Assembly: GCF_014836775.1 (NCBI RefSeq)
Contig: NZ_JACSQD010000008.1
Coordinates: forward strand, 1 to 64,000
Origin: Arthrobacter gallicola
Lineage (GTDB): Bacteria > Actinomycetota > Actinomycetes > Actinomycetales > Micrococcaceae
Length of the DNA stretch: 64,000 nt
Direction: 5' to 3'
The notes under the pieces: generated by a model
What the model saw: only the letters and a program-made list of their open reading frames with translations
What the model was told of the DNA's origin: nothing
The model's database searches: none
Program-made: the position numbers and the translations under genes
In this document: in pieces, positions 54,406 through 64,000 of the stretch
How positions within the stretch are numbered: position 1 is the first letter of the stretch
Layout: the number at the start of each line of letters is the position of its first letter

Positions 54406-56904
54406 ATGACCCGCCACTGGACCGGCCAGTTCATCACGCCCACCACCTCACACGGCAACGAAGGTGACCCAGCCGTGTACCTGCGCCGCGAGTTCGAGGT
54501 AACCGAACCTCCCGTGCGCGCCACCCTGCACATCACCGGGCTGGGGCTTGTGGAACCCCACCTGAACGGTGGCGTGGTGGGCGATGAAGTCCTTGCTCCA
54601 GGCTGGACCTCATACCGGCACCGGCTGGCCGTCAGCACCCACGACGTCACCGGCAAAATCGTGGCGGGGGCAAACGCCGTCGGCGCCGTCGTGGGACAGG
54701 GCTGGGCGATGGGCAGGTTGGGGTGGGAGAACAAGCGGCACCATTACACCGACCGTCCCGCCCTGTACCTGGAGCTGGTCCTTGACTACGCAGACCGGAC
54801 AGAAACGCTGACCAGCGACGGGTCCTTCCGGGCGGGCACCGGCGGGGTCCGCGCCAACAGCATCTACGATGGGGAAGAATTCGATGCACGCCTCGAACCC
54901 GATGGCTGGGACCGCCCGGGGTTTGATGACTCAGCCTGGGAAGCCGTGCAGTCATTCGACTGGCCCCTTGGTACCTTGTTCGAAGCCACGGCGGATCCCA
55001 TCCGCCGTATTGAGGAACTTGCCCCGGTAAAGATCCTTACCACCCCTAGCGGCAAGACCGTGGTGGACTTCGGACAGAACATCTCCGGTTGGGTGCGCTT
55101 CACTGTGCAGGGCGAAACCGGAGCAACCATCACCCTCCGGCACGCCGAAGTGATGACGGAAGGGGAAATCGACGTCGAAACCCTGCGCACCGCTGCGGCC
55201 ACCGACCGCTATACGCTCCGCGGCGGAACAGTCGAAACCTGGGAACCCCGCTTCACCTTCCACGGTTTCCGGTACGTAGAAGTCGACGGATGGCCGGGAA
55301 CCGCTAAGCCGGACTCATTCCGCGCCGTGGTGGTGCACTCCGACATGCGCCGTACGGGATGGCTGGAAACCTCGAACCCCCTGCTCAACCAGCTGCACGC
55401 CAACGCGGTCTGGTCCATGCGGGACAACTTCGTTGGAGTGCCAACCGATTGTCCGCAGCGCGACGAAAGACTCGGTTGGACCGGGGACCTCAATGCCTTC
55501 GCCCCCAGCGCTGCGTTCCTCTATGACGTACGCAGCGTGCTGGGCTCCTGGCTGGAGGACCTCGCTGCAGAACAGGCTGCCAAGGGGTTCGTACCCTGGG
55601 TTGTCCCCGACGTACTGTCCACTCCGTCCTCCCCAACCGCATTGTGGAGCGACGTTGCCGTCAGCCTGCCCTGGACCTTGTACCGTGAATACGGTGATGA
55701 GGCCATCCTCGCAGAGGCCTACGACTCCATGGCCGCCTTCATCCGCCAGGTTGCCGGTTTGCTTGATGAGAACGGTCTCTGGAGCAGCGGTTTCCAATAC
55801 GGGGACTGGCTGGACCCGGATGCCCCCATGAACAACCCAGCCGGCGGCAAAACCGACAGGCACCTTGTCGCGTCGGCCTACCTGTGCCGTACCACCCGTG
55901 AGATGGCGGACACCGCGGCCATCCTGGGCCGGAGCACGGACGCTGAGGAGTTTACGGCCCTGGCCCACCGGGTCCGCACCGCTTTCCTCAACGAGTACAT
56001 CACGAAAAACGGACGCCTTGTCGACCAGACCGCCACCGCATACGCCCTTGCGATCACGTTCGGCATCCTCGATGCCGAACAGCAAAAGCTCGCAGGACAA
56101 GTCCTCGCGTCCGCCGTAGCCAAATCCGGGTACCGCATCTCGACCGGCTTTGCCGGCACACCTCTGGTCACGGATGCCCTGTCCCTGACCGGCCACCTCG
56201 ATGAGGCCTACCTGCTGCTGCTTGAGACAGGCTGCCCCTCCTTTCTCTACCCTGTGACGATGGGAGCGACGACAATCTGGGAACGCTGGGACTCCATCCG
56301 GCCCGACGGAACCATCAACCCTTCAGGGATGACTTCCCTAAACCATTACGCCCTCGGGGCCGTGGTGGACTGGATGCACCGGACCATAGGCGGGCTAACC
56401 GCCATCGAACCCGGATACCTTCACATGCGGATCGCACCTAAGCCCGGGGGCGGACTAACCCACGCGAACCTCCGCCACGACACCGGCCACGGGGAAGTAC
56501 GAATTTCCTGGTCCCTCACGGACCGCACCGTGTCCCTGGAAGCCACCATCCCAGCGGGCACCACCGCGGAAGTGGAGCTGCCGCTGCACCCCGACTCCGC
56601 TGTCATCCACGTCAGCGCAGGCACCCACCATTGGTCCTACGACCTGAAAGCGGAGGCAGCCGCTGACACTGTCTTCACCTTAGACTCAACCCTGGGGCAG
56701 ATCGCCGGCAACGCACGTGCCTGGCGGGCCTTTACGGATGCCTTCTCAAGCCATTTCCCCGGAGTTCCCCTGGACGGGGACGGTCCCGAGGCAGCGGTCA
56801 TGTCCGTGCGGACCATGCTGGACTACGTTCCCGGCGCCTCCGCCGAACTCATAGACGATCTCACTTCAGCCCTCACCTCAGCTTCCCAAGGAGCCCCCGC
56901 ATGA
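54406..56904 (+). CDS. Alpha-L-rhamnosidase (glycoside hydrolase family 78)
   Basis: 832 residues in the GH78 order: an N-terminal carbohydrate-binding/beta-sandwich region (ITGLGLVEPHLNG...TSYRHRLAV), the concanavalin-like domain (VDFGQNISGWVRF, HAEVMTEGEID), the (alpha/alpha)6 catalytic barrel with VPTDCPQRDERLGWTGD carrying the acid residues, and WERWDSIRPDGTINPSGMTSLNHYALGAV in the C-terminal active-site segment. It removes alpha-linked L-rhamnose from glycosides. No signal peptide. ATG follows AAGGAG. Codon 759 is TTA (56680-56682). Overlaps the next GH3 by 4 bp. Confidence 0.95.
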   Translation: MTRHWTGQFITPTTSHGNEGDPAVYLRREFEVTEPPVRATLHITGLGLVEPHLNGGVVGDEVLAPGWTSYRHRLAVSTHDVTGKIVAGANAVGAVVGQGWAMGRLGWENKRHHYTDRPALYLELVLDYADRTETLTSDGSFRAGTGGVRANSIYDGEEFDARLEPDGWDRPGFDDSAWEAVQSFDWPLGTLFEATADPIRRIEELAPVKILTTPSGKTVVDFGQNISGWVRFTVQGETGATITLRHAEVMTEGEIDVETLRTAAATDRYTLRGGTVETWEPRFTFHGFRYVEVDGWPGTAKPDSFRAVVVHSDMRRTGWLETSNPLLNQLHANAVWSMRDNFVGVPTDCPQRDERLGWTGDLNAFAPSAAFLYDVRSVLGSWLEDLAAEQAAKGFVPWVVPDVLSTPSSPTALWSDVAVSLPWTLYREYGDEAILAEAYDSMAAFIRQVAGLLDENGLWSSGFQYGDWLDPDAPMNNPAGGKTDRHLVASAYLCRTTREMADTAAILGRSTDAEEFTALAHRVRTAFLNEYITKNGRLVDQTATAYALAITFGILDAEQQKLAGQVLASAVAKSGYRISTGFAGTPLVTDALSLTGHLDEAYLLLLETGCPSFLYPVTMGATTIWERWDSIRPDGTINPSGMTSLNHYALGAVVDWMHRTIGGLTAIEPGYLHMRIAPKPGGGLTHANLRHDTGHGEVRISWSLTDRTVSLEATIPAGTTAEVELPLHPDSAVIHVSAGTHHWSYDLKAEAAADTVFTLDSTLGQIAGNARAWRAFTDAFSSHFPGVPLDGDGPEAAVMSVRTMLDYVPGASAELIDDLTSALTSASQGAPA

Positions 56905-59138
56905 CATCCGTCGACATTTCCGCCCTGACGCTTGAACAGAAGGCTTCACTGCTATCCGGACAGGACTTTTGGTCCACCAAAAACATCGACGACGCCGGTA
57001 TTCCCTCGATTGTCCTCGCCGACGGACCCCATGGAATCCGGCGGCAGGACAGCGACGCAGACCACCTGGGTATCCACGACAGCCTGCCCTCCACCTGCTT
57101 CCCTCCTGCCGTGGCGGTGGGTTCGAGCTGGGACCCCGCCGTGGCCGCGAAGGTGGGTGCCGCCGTCGGCCGTGAAGCGCTGGCCTTGGGGGTATCGGTT
57201 GTTCTGGGGCCAGGTGTGAACATCAAACGGTCTCCCCTGTGCGGGCGGAACTTCGAGTACTATTCCGAGGACCCCCTGCTGTCCGGCGTCTTGGGGGCCG
57301 CCCACGTCACTGGTCTGCAGGAGACCGGTCCGGGCGCCTCGGTCAAGCATTTCGCAGCCAATAACCAGGAAACCGAACGGATGCGCATCAGCGCAGACGT
57401 GGATGAGCGGACGCTTCGGGAAATCTATTTCCCCGCCTTCGAGCGAGTCGTGACCGAAGCGCGCCCGGCCACGGTCATGTGTTCCTACAACAAGGTCAAT
57501 GGAGTCTACGCATCCCACAACAAGTGGCTGCTGACCGATGTATTGCGCGGGGACTGGGCCTTCGAAGGTGCCGTGGTCTCGGACTGGGGCGCGGTCAGTG
57601 ACCGGGTGGCGGGTGTCGAAGCCGGGATGGACCTTGAGATGCCCGGCAGCGGCGGGGCCACCGATCAGCAGATTATCGATGCGGTCCGTGAGGGACGGCT
57701 CACAGAAGACCAGGTCGACGACGCCGTGAAACGGGTCGTTGCCCTTACCTCCCTGGCCCGGGAAGCGACCGGTGACCTGCCGGTAGACCGGCATCACACG
57801 CTGGCCCGCACTGCAGCGGCAGAATCTATCGTGCTGCTCAAAAACGGCGGAGCACTGCCGCTGCGCAACGGGCAGCACATCGCAGTCATCGGCCCCTTTG
57901 CGGTATCTCCCCGGTTCCAGGGCGGCGGCAGTTCCCACATCAACGCCACCAGGACTGAATCGGCCCTGGAAGACCTTACGGCTCTCGCCGGCGAACGCAA
58001 CGCCACCGTTGACTACGCACCCGGGTTTTCCCTTGAGGAACCGGACACTGGCCGGTTAAAGAACGAGGCGGAAGCCATGGCCCGGAGCGCAGACGTCGCC
58101 GTCGTCTTTGCGGGGCTCAGTGACCGGGAAGAATCTGAAGGTTTCGACCGGGAGGGGCTCGAGCTGCCTTCCAACCAGATCGACCTGATCCGTGCCGTTG
58201 CCGCAGCAGCGCCGAAAACAGTGGTCGTCCTGTCGAACGGCGGTGTCGTCTCCCTCGAAGGATGGCACGATGACGTCCACGCCGTCGTTGAGGGCTGGCT
58301 GCTGGGCCAGGCCAGCGGCGGGGCTATCGCCGACGTCCTTTTCGGCGTCGTCAACCCCTCCGGCCGTCTTGCCGAGACCATTCCACTGCGGCTGGAAGAC
58401 AACCCGAGCTGGCTGAACTTCCCCGGAGAGCAGGGACACGTCCGTTACGGCGAAGGTGTGCTCGTCGGCTACCGCTACTACACCACGGCTGGTGTGCAGG
58501 TCCGTTACCCGTTCGGACATGGTCTCTCCTACACCACCTTCGAGACCTCGGATCTGGAGCTCGAGACGCTCTCCGAGGACACGGTGACCGTGCACGTGAC
58601 CGTCACCAACACCGGAGACCGCGCAGGCAAACACGTGGTCCAGGTATATGTCGCCACCACAGCAGGTCCTGTCCGCCGGCCGGCCCGGGAGCTGCGGGCC
58701 TTCACCAAGGTCAGTCTTGAGGCCGGCGAAAGTAAGAGGGTGGCACTGAAACTGGACCGGCGGGCATTCGCCTACTGGGATATCCAGCTGAACCGTTGGG
58801 TGGTGCCGGCCGGGAACTACGCGGTGCAGGTCTGCTCCGATGCGTTCACCGTCCTGGCCGAGCAGGAAATAGCCCTTGCCGGGGACAGCATCATCCGTGA
58901 GCTGACCATGGACTCCACCGTCGGCGACTGGTTCGCGCACCCCGTCGTTGGCCCTCAGCTCGAGGCAGGGCTCGCCGCTTCTCTGACCGAAGAACAGGCA
59001 CAGCAGGCCCAATCCAACTCCGACCACCTCAAGATGGTCGAGTCCATGCCCATGCAGCAATTCCTTGCATTCACCAACGGTGCTTTTCCGGCCGAAGTGC
59101 TGGAATCGCTGATGGAACTCAGCAAGAAGGAAGCGTAG
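56901..59138 (+). CDS. Glycoside hydrolase family 3 beta-glucosidase-like protein (second copy)
   Basis: 745 residues, full GH3 architecture with C-terminal fibronectin III-like domain. Motifs: FEYYSEDPLLSG, KHFAANNQETERMR (substrate-binding), and nucleophile D228 in VVSDWGAVSD. It is only distantly similar to the GH3 at 49318-51666 and has no signal peptide, so the two probably act on different linkages of the same imported glycoside. Codon 386 is TTA (58056-58058). ATGA overlap with the rhamnosidase gene. Confidence 0.94.
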   Translation: MTSVDISALTLEQKASLLSGQDFWSTKNIDDAGIPSIVLADGPHGIRRQDSDADHLGIHDSLPSTCFPPAVAVGSSWDPAVAAKVGAAVGREALALGVSVVLGPGVNIKRSPLCGRNFEYYSEDPLLSGVLGAAHVTGLQETGPGASVKHFAANNQETERMRISADVDERTLREIYFPAFERVVTEARPATVMCSYNKVNGVYASHNKWLLTDVLRGDWAFEGAVVSDWGAVSDRVAGVEAGMDLEMPGSGGATDQQIIDAVREGRLTEDQVDDAVKRVVALTSLAREATGDLPVDRHHTLARTAAAESIVLLKNGGALPLRNGQHIAVIGPFAVSPRFQGGGSSHINATRTESALEDLTALAGERNATVDYAPGFSLEEPDTGRLKNEAEAMARSADVAVVFAGLSDREESEGFDREGLELPSNQIDLIRAVAAAAPKTVVVLSNGGVVSLEGWHDDVHAVVEGWLLGQASGGAIADVLFGVVNPSGRLAETIPLRLEDNPSWLNFPGEQGHVRYGEGVLVGYRYYTTAGVQVRYPFGHGLSYTTFETSDLELETLSEDTVTVHVTVTNTGDRAGKHVVQVYVATTAGPVRRPARELRAFTKVSLEAGESKRVALKLDRRAFAYWDIQLNRWVVPAGNYAVQVCSDAFTVLAEQEIALAGDSIIRELTMDSTVGDWFAHPVVGPQLEAGLAASLTEEQAQQAQSNSDHLKMVESMPMQQFLAFTNGAFPAEVLESLMELSKKEA

Positions 59139-59191
59139 CTGCCCCGTGACTCCGGGGGTCTAGGCCACCCACCGGGAACCAGCCCTCGACA

Positions 59192-59773
59192 CTAGCCCCC
59201 GAGCGTCAGTTCCTCGCGCAAAATCCACAGGCCCTGGGGATCGTGTTCATACACACCGATCCGCTCGACCCGGAAACCTGCCTCGTAGCCGCTAAGCGAG
59301 GTCAGGGCCTCATCCATGCCGGCCTCACTGACGTCGTGGGCCACCGTGACGTGCGGATGATAGGGATAGGGGGTCTGGTGCTCAAGAGGACCGCGCTGGA
59401 GATCCCGGTGCAGGCGTGAGCACTCCTCGAATCCGTCCGTCACGTTCAAATACACAACGGGAGTCACCGGACGGAACGTGGACGTTCCGCGCAGCGTCAC
59501 AGTGAAGGGACGGTGCGCTGCGGTCACCTGCCGGACATGGCGCAGCGCCGAGAGCCAGTCCGTCGCCGGGGTGGTTGTGACCAAAGTTATGTGCGCCGGG
59601 ATCACGGAGGCCATGGGGTCCCCGAAGGACGCCCGTGCCCGCTTGAGGAAGGACGCCATGGGCTCCGGAACGGGTATAACGATCCCGACCTGACAGGGTG
59701 TTTCAGGCGTCCGGCCGTTCCCGGTGCGGGTGGCACCGGTTGAAATCTGCACCGTCGAGTTCGAGTAGCCCAT
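59192..59773 (-). CDS. 2H phosphoesterase / 2'-5' RNA ligase family protein
   Basis: 193 residues. The two HxTx motifs of the 2H superfamily are visible: HITL (H61) and HVTV (H141). Members include bacterial LigT 2'-5' RNA ligases and cyclic phosphodiesterases acting on tRNA-related ends. The N-terminal 30 residues are poorly conserved, so the real start could be later. It is 5 bp downstream of trpS in the same direction, so it is very likely co-transcribed. Confidence 0.88.
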   Translation of the reverse strand: MGYSNSTVQISTGATRTGNGRTPETPCQVGIVIPVPEPMASFLKRARASFGDPMASVIPAHITLVTTTPATDWLSALRHVRQVTAAHRPFTVTLRGTSTFRPVTPVVYLNVTDGFEECSRLHRDLQRGPLEHQTPYPYHPHVTVAHDVSEAGMDEALTSLSGYEAGFRVERIGVYEHDPQGLWILREELTLGG

Positions 59774-59778
59774 GAAGT

Positions 59779-60825
<1,047 letters not shown>

Positions 60826-60832
60826 TCAAACC

Positions 60833-61699
60833 TTAGAACTGGTAGTCGACCACAACGGGGGCGTGGTCAGAGAAACGGGCATCGTAGGTGGCGGCGCGGT
60901 CGACGACGGCGTGAACGGCACGCTCAGCCAGGCCGGGAGTGGCCATGTGGTAATCAATGCGCCAACCGGCGTCGTTGTCGAAGGCCTGGCCTCGCCAGGA
61001 CCACCAGGTGTACGGCCCGGCGACCTCGCCGGCAAGCTTCCGGGCGACGTCGACGTAGCCGATCTCCTCGCCGAGGAAACGGTCGAAGTAGGCGCGTTCC
61101 TCCGGCAGGAAGCCGGCGCGCTTGACGTTGCCCTTCCAGTTCTTGATGTCCAGGGTGGTGTGACCCACGTTCAGGTCGCCGACGATCAGCGCGTAATCGC
61201 TGGTGGCGGCCAGTACGGGAAGCCGCGCCGCCATCACATCCAGGAAGCGGTACTTATCCTCCTGTTTGGGGGTTCCGGCTTCGCCCGAGTGCACGTAGGC
61301 GCTGACCACCGTCAGCAGTTTCTCCTCGCCGTCCACCGGCACCTTGAAGTCTGCTTCCACCCAGCGTCCGGACGTCGCGAAGTACTCTTCGCCGATGTGT
61401 TCGCGCACGGCAACCGGCTCCTGCCGGGATGCGATGGCTACACCGGCGCGTCCCTTCGCTTCGGCTTCGGCATGCAGGATGTGCCAGTCGTCTCCGAGCA
61501 GCTCCCGGACGATCTTGTCCGGCGCACGCACCTCCTGCAGGCAGAGAATGTCGATGTCCCGTCCGGCCAGCCATTCGGCCATGCCGCGCTTGTAGGCGGC
61601 GCGGATGCCGTTGACGTTAACCGTCGCGATTCTCAGTGTTCCCAGTGCCGATGCGGGGCTGGGCTCCCCTGCAGATGCCATGCTCACGCCAATAACCAT
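60833..61699 (-). CDS. xthA: Exodeoxyribonuclease III
   Basis: 288 residues, the expected length. AP endonuclease/exonuclease III fold: ATVNVNGIRAAYKRGM, the metal-binding glutamate in LCLQEVRAPD, and the C-terminal DHAPVVVDY catalytic aspartate-histidine motif. It removes 3'-blocking groups and cleaves abasic sites. Start ATG at 61699 is near an in-frame ATG at 61681; both are possible. Confidence 0.95.
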   Translation of the reverse strand: MVIGVSMASAGEPSPASALGTLRIATVNVNGIRAAYKRGMAEWLAGRDIDILCLQEVRAPDKIVRELLGDDWHILHAEAEAKGRAGVAIASRQEPVAVREHIGEEYFATSGRWVEADFKVPVDGEEKLLTVVSAYVHSGEAGTPKQEDKYRFLDVMAARLPVLAATSDYALIVGDLNVGHTTLDIKNWKGNVKRAGFLPEERAYFDRFLGEEIGYVDVARKLAGEVAGPYTWWSWRGQAFDNDAGWRIDYHMATPGLAERAVHAVVDRAATYDARFSDHAPVVVDYQF

Positions 61700-61777
61700 A
61701 CCCCTCGGTAGCTTTCGGGTTCATCTCGGCGGGCATGCCCGCCAAGGGGCATGCTGCCTGCGCGGGTGATCCGCGGA

Positions 61778-62290
61778 TCAGTCGACGAGCGTGCCCTCGA
61801 CCGGCCCGCCGTCGTCCTTCTTCATCATTCCGCGGGCATTGTGCGCGGTGATTTCGATCGTCTCGATCGCCCGTTCCACCTGGCCCTCGTCGCTGCCGAG
61901 GTTCTCCCGGATCACCCTGGACTGCACCTGGATGATCTTGAAGCTGTGGTCCAGCTTCTGGTCGCGCATGGTGGTTGCCTCATCCATCACCTGGACGGAC
62001 GGAGCCCCGCCCGCAGCCCGGTTGAGCGAGTCCTGGGCCTCGGCCAGCTTCACGCCGGCCTTCCGGGCAGCGCCACGGATACTGAAGACCACAAAGGCGA
62101 ACAGGAGCAGCCATCCGAGGGAGATAATCACCACCAGCCAGCCAACGACGTCGTTCTCATTGGCGGCGAAGATCACGGCCACGATGAACACAAACACCAT
62201 CAGAGTGGTGCCGATAGTGGCCATCTTGCGGCTGATTCCCCTGCCGGGGCTGGATACTGGCGGCGTTTTGCCGTGAGGGATGGACTGCAT
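61778..62290 (-). CDS. Two-helix membrane protein of unknown function
   Basis: 170 residues. Two closely spaced membrane helices (about residues 24-42 and 48-70), then a soluble C-terminal helical region with many charged residues (NRAAGGAPSVQVMDEATTMRDQ...LDHSFKIIQVQSRVIREN) suggesting coiled-coil packing. No enzyme motif is seen. No recognised family. It is separated from xthA by 78 bp containing a short GC palindrome. Confidence 0.75.
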   Translation of the reverse strand: MQSIPHGKTPPVSSPGRGISRKMATIGTTLMVFVFIVAVIFAANENDVVGWLVVIISLGWLLLFAFVVFSIRGAARKAGVKLAEAQDSLNRAAGGAPSVQVMDEATTMRDQKLDHSFKIIQVQSRVIRENLGSDEGQVERAIETIEITAHNARGMMKKDDGGPVEGTLVD

Positions 62291-62427
62291 GAAACCATTC
62301 TCTCAAAAATTCGTGGAGATCGATTCCGCTTACCCCCACGGCGAAACCCGGAACCGGAAGGTGGCTTTGAGCCGACTGCCCCGGCTGGTGTTTGCCGCGA
62401 ACGGGACACTGCTGGGAGGCTGGTGCG

Positions 62428-62946
62428 ATGGAGATCAGGATAGTGACCGGCGACATCACCCGGCGGCCGGTGGACGCCATCGTCAACGCCGCCAATTCCT
62501 CCCTGCTCGGGGGCGGCGGGGTCGACGGCGCTATCCACCGGGCTGCCGGGCCTCAACTTCTGCAGGCCTGCCGTGCCCTGCGCGAAGGCAGCTACCGGGA
62601 CGGGCTGGGTGTGGGCCAGGCCGTTGCCACCGAGGGTTTTGCCCTGCCGGCGCGCTGGGTCATCCATACCGTAGGGCCGAATGCGCACGCGGGCCAGACT
62701 GATCCCGGCCTGCTGGAAGCGGCGTTTCGCAACAGCCTGGACGTGGCCGTGTCCCTTGGAGCGGCCACGGTAGCGTTCCCGGCCATCAGCGCCGGTGTCT
62801 ACGGGTGGGATGCCGGGACTGTGGCGGAGATTGCGGTGCGGACCGTCCGGAGTCATCCGGGCACCGGAGTCGACTCGGTCGAGTTCGTCCTGTTTAACAA
62901 CGCCATGACCCGGATCTTCCGCTCCGCCGTGGACGCCGCGGGCTGA
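62428..62946 (+). CDS. Macro domain protein (O-acetyl-ADP-ribose deacetylase type)
   Basis: 172 residues. Macro fold signatures: IVTGDITRRPVDAIVNAAN (binds the ADP-ribose distal ribose), GGGGVDGAIHRAAGP, and FPAISAGVYGWDAG near the C-terminus. MacroD-type proteins remove acetyl groups from O-acetyl-ADP-ribose or mono-ADP-ribose from proteins. ATG at 62428 is chosen because GGAGG lies upstream; the frame is open to 62392. Alone on the plus strand. Confidence 0.93.
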   Translation: MEIRIVTGDITRRPVDAIVNAANSSLLGGGGVDGAIHRAAGPQLLQACRALREGSYRDGLGVGQAVATEGFALPARWVIHTVGPNAHAGQTDPGLLEAAFRNSLDVAVSLGAATVAFPAISAGVYGWDAGTVAEIAVRTVRSHPGTGVDSVEFVLFNNAMTRIFRSAVDAAG

Positions 62947-62974
62947 TCTGCCGGGCCCGTTGGGTCCGCGGGCG

Positions 62975-63823
62975 TCAGCCGAACGGGTTCCAGGCGGCAC
63001 CGGGGAAGAGTCCGGCCAGTCCGGCCCGCAGGATCAGGAAGCCGACAATTCCCACCACCCACAGCACGGCCTCCCCTGAGACCTTCGACAGCCAGGCACC
63101 GACCCGTTCCAGCGGCGAATCCAGCAGCCGGCCCAGCAGCAGCCTGCCACCGAGCAGGAGTCCGGCCGGCAGCAGCATCACCAGGCAGTACAGGCCCAAG
63201 GCTCCAGCCGACGCCTGCAGTTCAATGCCGGCACCGGTCAGCAGACCTACCGCCGCCAGATAGGGCAGCATGGTTGGCAGCTCAAGCAGTCCGGCGAGCA
63301 GGGCCAGGCCGAGCAGCCCGCCGCGGCTGTCCAGTGCCCTGCCGATCCGGTGCTGCCACCGCCGCTCGGTGACGGCGGAGCGCTCCGCTGCCGCCGCTTT
63401 TGCTCCCCGCGCCCCGGAATGTCCACCGCTGGTGGTGGTGGTTGAGCTTCCGGCAGCTGCATTGCTGCCCGCGGAACGCAGCGAGGCCTCTTTGGTCATG
63501 CCGAGTGAATCCTTGAATGACCAGATCAGCATGCCCGCTCCGGCCGCCACCATCACGGCCTGCACCGCCGGCAGCTCCAGCACGGAGCCGATGCTGCCGC
63601 TGCCCAGCGCATCGGCGATCCCCATGGCTCCGGAGAGCAGAACCAGCCCCACCAGGAAATAGAACACCCCGACTGCCCCCAGGTAGACAGCCACCTTCCC
63701 GGCGCTCCTGCGGGCACCGGGGCGCAGGAGCAGCCACACCGGAATAACAAGCGTCCCGATGCTGGTGCTGTCAATGAGCGCGAGAATGCCCAACTGGGCC
63801 ATCAGTTCCAAGGTCATCTCCAT
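62975..63823 (-). CDS. GAP family membrane protein
   Basis: 282 residues with about six membrane helices arranged like the GAP/Sap (sulfolipid-1-addressing protein) family: N-terminal ILALIDSTSIGTLVIPVWLLLRP, a hydrophilic Ala/Ser/Thr-rich loop of about 45 residues, then helices with LLAGLLELPTMLPYLAAVG. Members are thought to move glycolipids or small solutes across the membrane. ATG preceded by GGAGAAG. Substrate unknown. Confidence 0.82.
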   Translation of the reverse strand: MEMTLELMAQLGILALIDSTSIGTLVIPVWLLLRPGARRSAGKVAVYLGAVGVFYFLVGLVLLSGAMGIADALGSGSIGSVLELPAVQAVMVAAGAGMLIWSFKDSLGMTKEASLRSAGSNAAAGSSTTTTSGGHSGARGAKAAAAERSAVTERRWQHRIGRALDSRGGLLGLALLAGLLELPTMLPYLAAVGLLTGAGIELQASAGALGLYCLVMLLPAGLLLGGRLLLGRLLDSPLERVGAWLSKVSGEAVLWVVGIVGFLILRAGLAGLFPGAAWNPFG

Positions 63824-63942
63824 ACTCTTCTCCGGGGCGCGTCACCCGGCATCCGGCATCGGGAGGAGTGGGGCCTCATCCTTTCGTCTCAGGTTGGTGC
63901 GGCTTGCTTGGCCAGTGTGGGCCGGGCCTTCAGGATGGAGCT

Positions 63943-64000
63943 ATGAACTCTTCTTCGGGCCGGATCCGACGCGAGGACGTGGTGCTGGCCCTGGGCTACG
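63943..64000 (+). CDS. Partial gene at window edge (N-terminus only)
   Basis: ATG at 63943 preceded by GGATGGAG opens a frame running off the end: MNSSSGRIRREDVVLALGY. The short basic segment followed by what looks like the start of a membrane helix would suit a sensor histidine kinase or other membrane protein, but 19 residues are too few for a family call. Confidence 0.4.
   Translation, partial: MNSSSGRIRREDVVLALGY

Noticed and set aside
61728..61743. GC palindrome GGCGGGCATGCCCGCC as terminator
   Set aside because: No loop or U-run, and palindromes of this size are common in GC-rich DNA; too weak to list.

Overview
The window is chromosomal DNA of a high-GC Gram-positive actinomycete, most likely Arthrobacter or a close relative in the Micrococcaceae. 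The evidence is mycothiol biology (mycothiol S-conjugate amidase and a mycothiol-dependent maleylpyruvate isomerase-like protein), frequent GTG and TTG starts, long shadow ORFs opposite nearly every gene as high GC3 produces, and gene orders shared with mycobacteria. One block matches the order remembered for Rv1080c-Rv1086 (greA, DUF4307, mca, small membrane protein, DUF255, hemolysin III, cis-prenyltransferase). Another matches Rv1023-Rv1026 (enolase, FtsB/DivIC, DUF501, Ppx). I recall no exact strain.

Layout. 0.1-8.0 kb: PIN-PhoH ATPase, cis-prenyltransferase, hemolysin III, the mca operon, DUF4307, greA. 8-14 kb: rhomboid protease, threonine deaminase with ACT domain, AI-2E family exporter, aldose epimerase, GAF-ANTAR regulator, Bax inhibitor-1 protein. 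14-21 kb: branched-chain amino acid (Liv) ABC system with an unusual LivH fusion, an intergenic repeat array, a mycothiol-dependent enzyme, and a divergently placed substrate-binding lipoprotein. 21.4 kb: a tRNA-like gene with a UAA anticodon and a short variable loop. 21.6-30.4 kb: NDH-2, a mycosin-like subtilase, a DUF501-Ppx fusion, FtsB, enolase, MazG, adenosine deaminase. 30.4-38.5 kb: DedA protein and a nucleoside uptake and salvage operon (BMP lipoprotein, ATPase, two permeases, cytidine deaminase, thymidine phosphorylase). 38.7-45 kb: M20 amidohydrolase, mannose-1-phosphate guanylyltransferase and sdhCDAB with terminator.

45.9-59.1 kb is the accessory highlight. A LacI-type regulator sits between two opposed glycoside-degrading units. 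GH3, SDR and GH2 run on the minus strand; an MFS importer, GH78 alpha-L-rhamnosidase and a second GH3 run on the plus strand. The hydrolases show no signal peptides, so intact uptake of a small rhamnose- and glucose- or galactose-containing glycoside followed by cytoplasmic deglycosylation is the best reading. Three copies of a 14-bp near-palindrome lie in the two promoter regions and are very likely the operators of this LacI protein.

59.2-64 kb returns to housekeeping genes: 2H RNA ligase-like protein, trpS, exonuclease III, a small membrane protein, a macro-domain protein, a GAP-family membrane protein, and the first codons of a gene cut by the window edge. I saw no rRNA, insertion sequence, prophage or CRISPR array.
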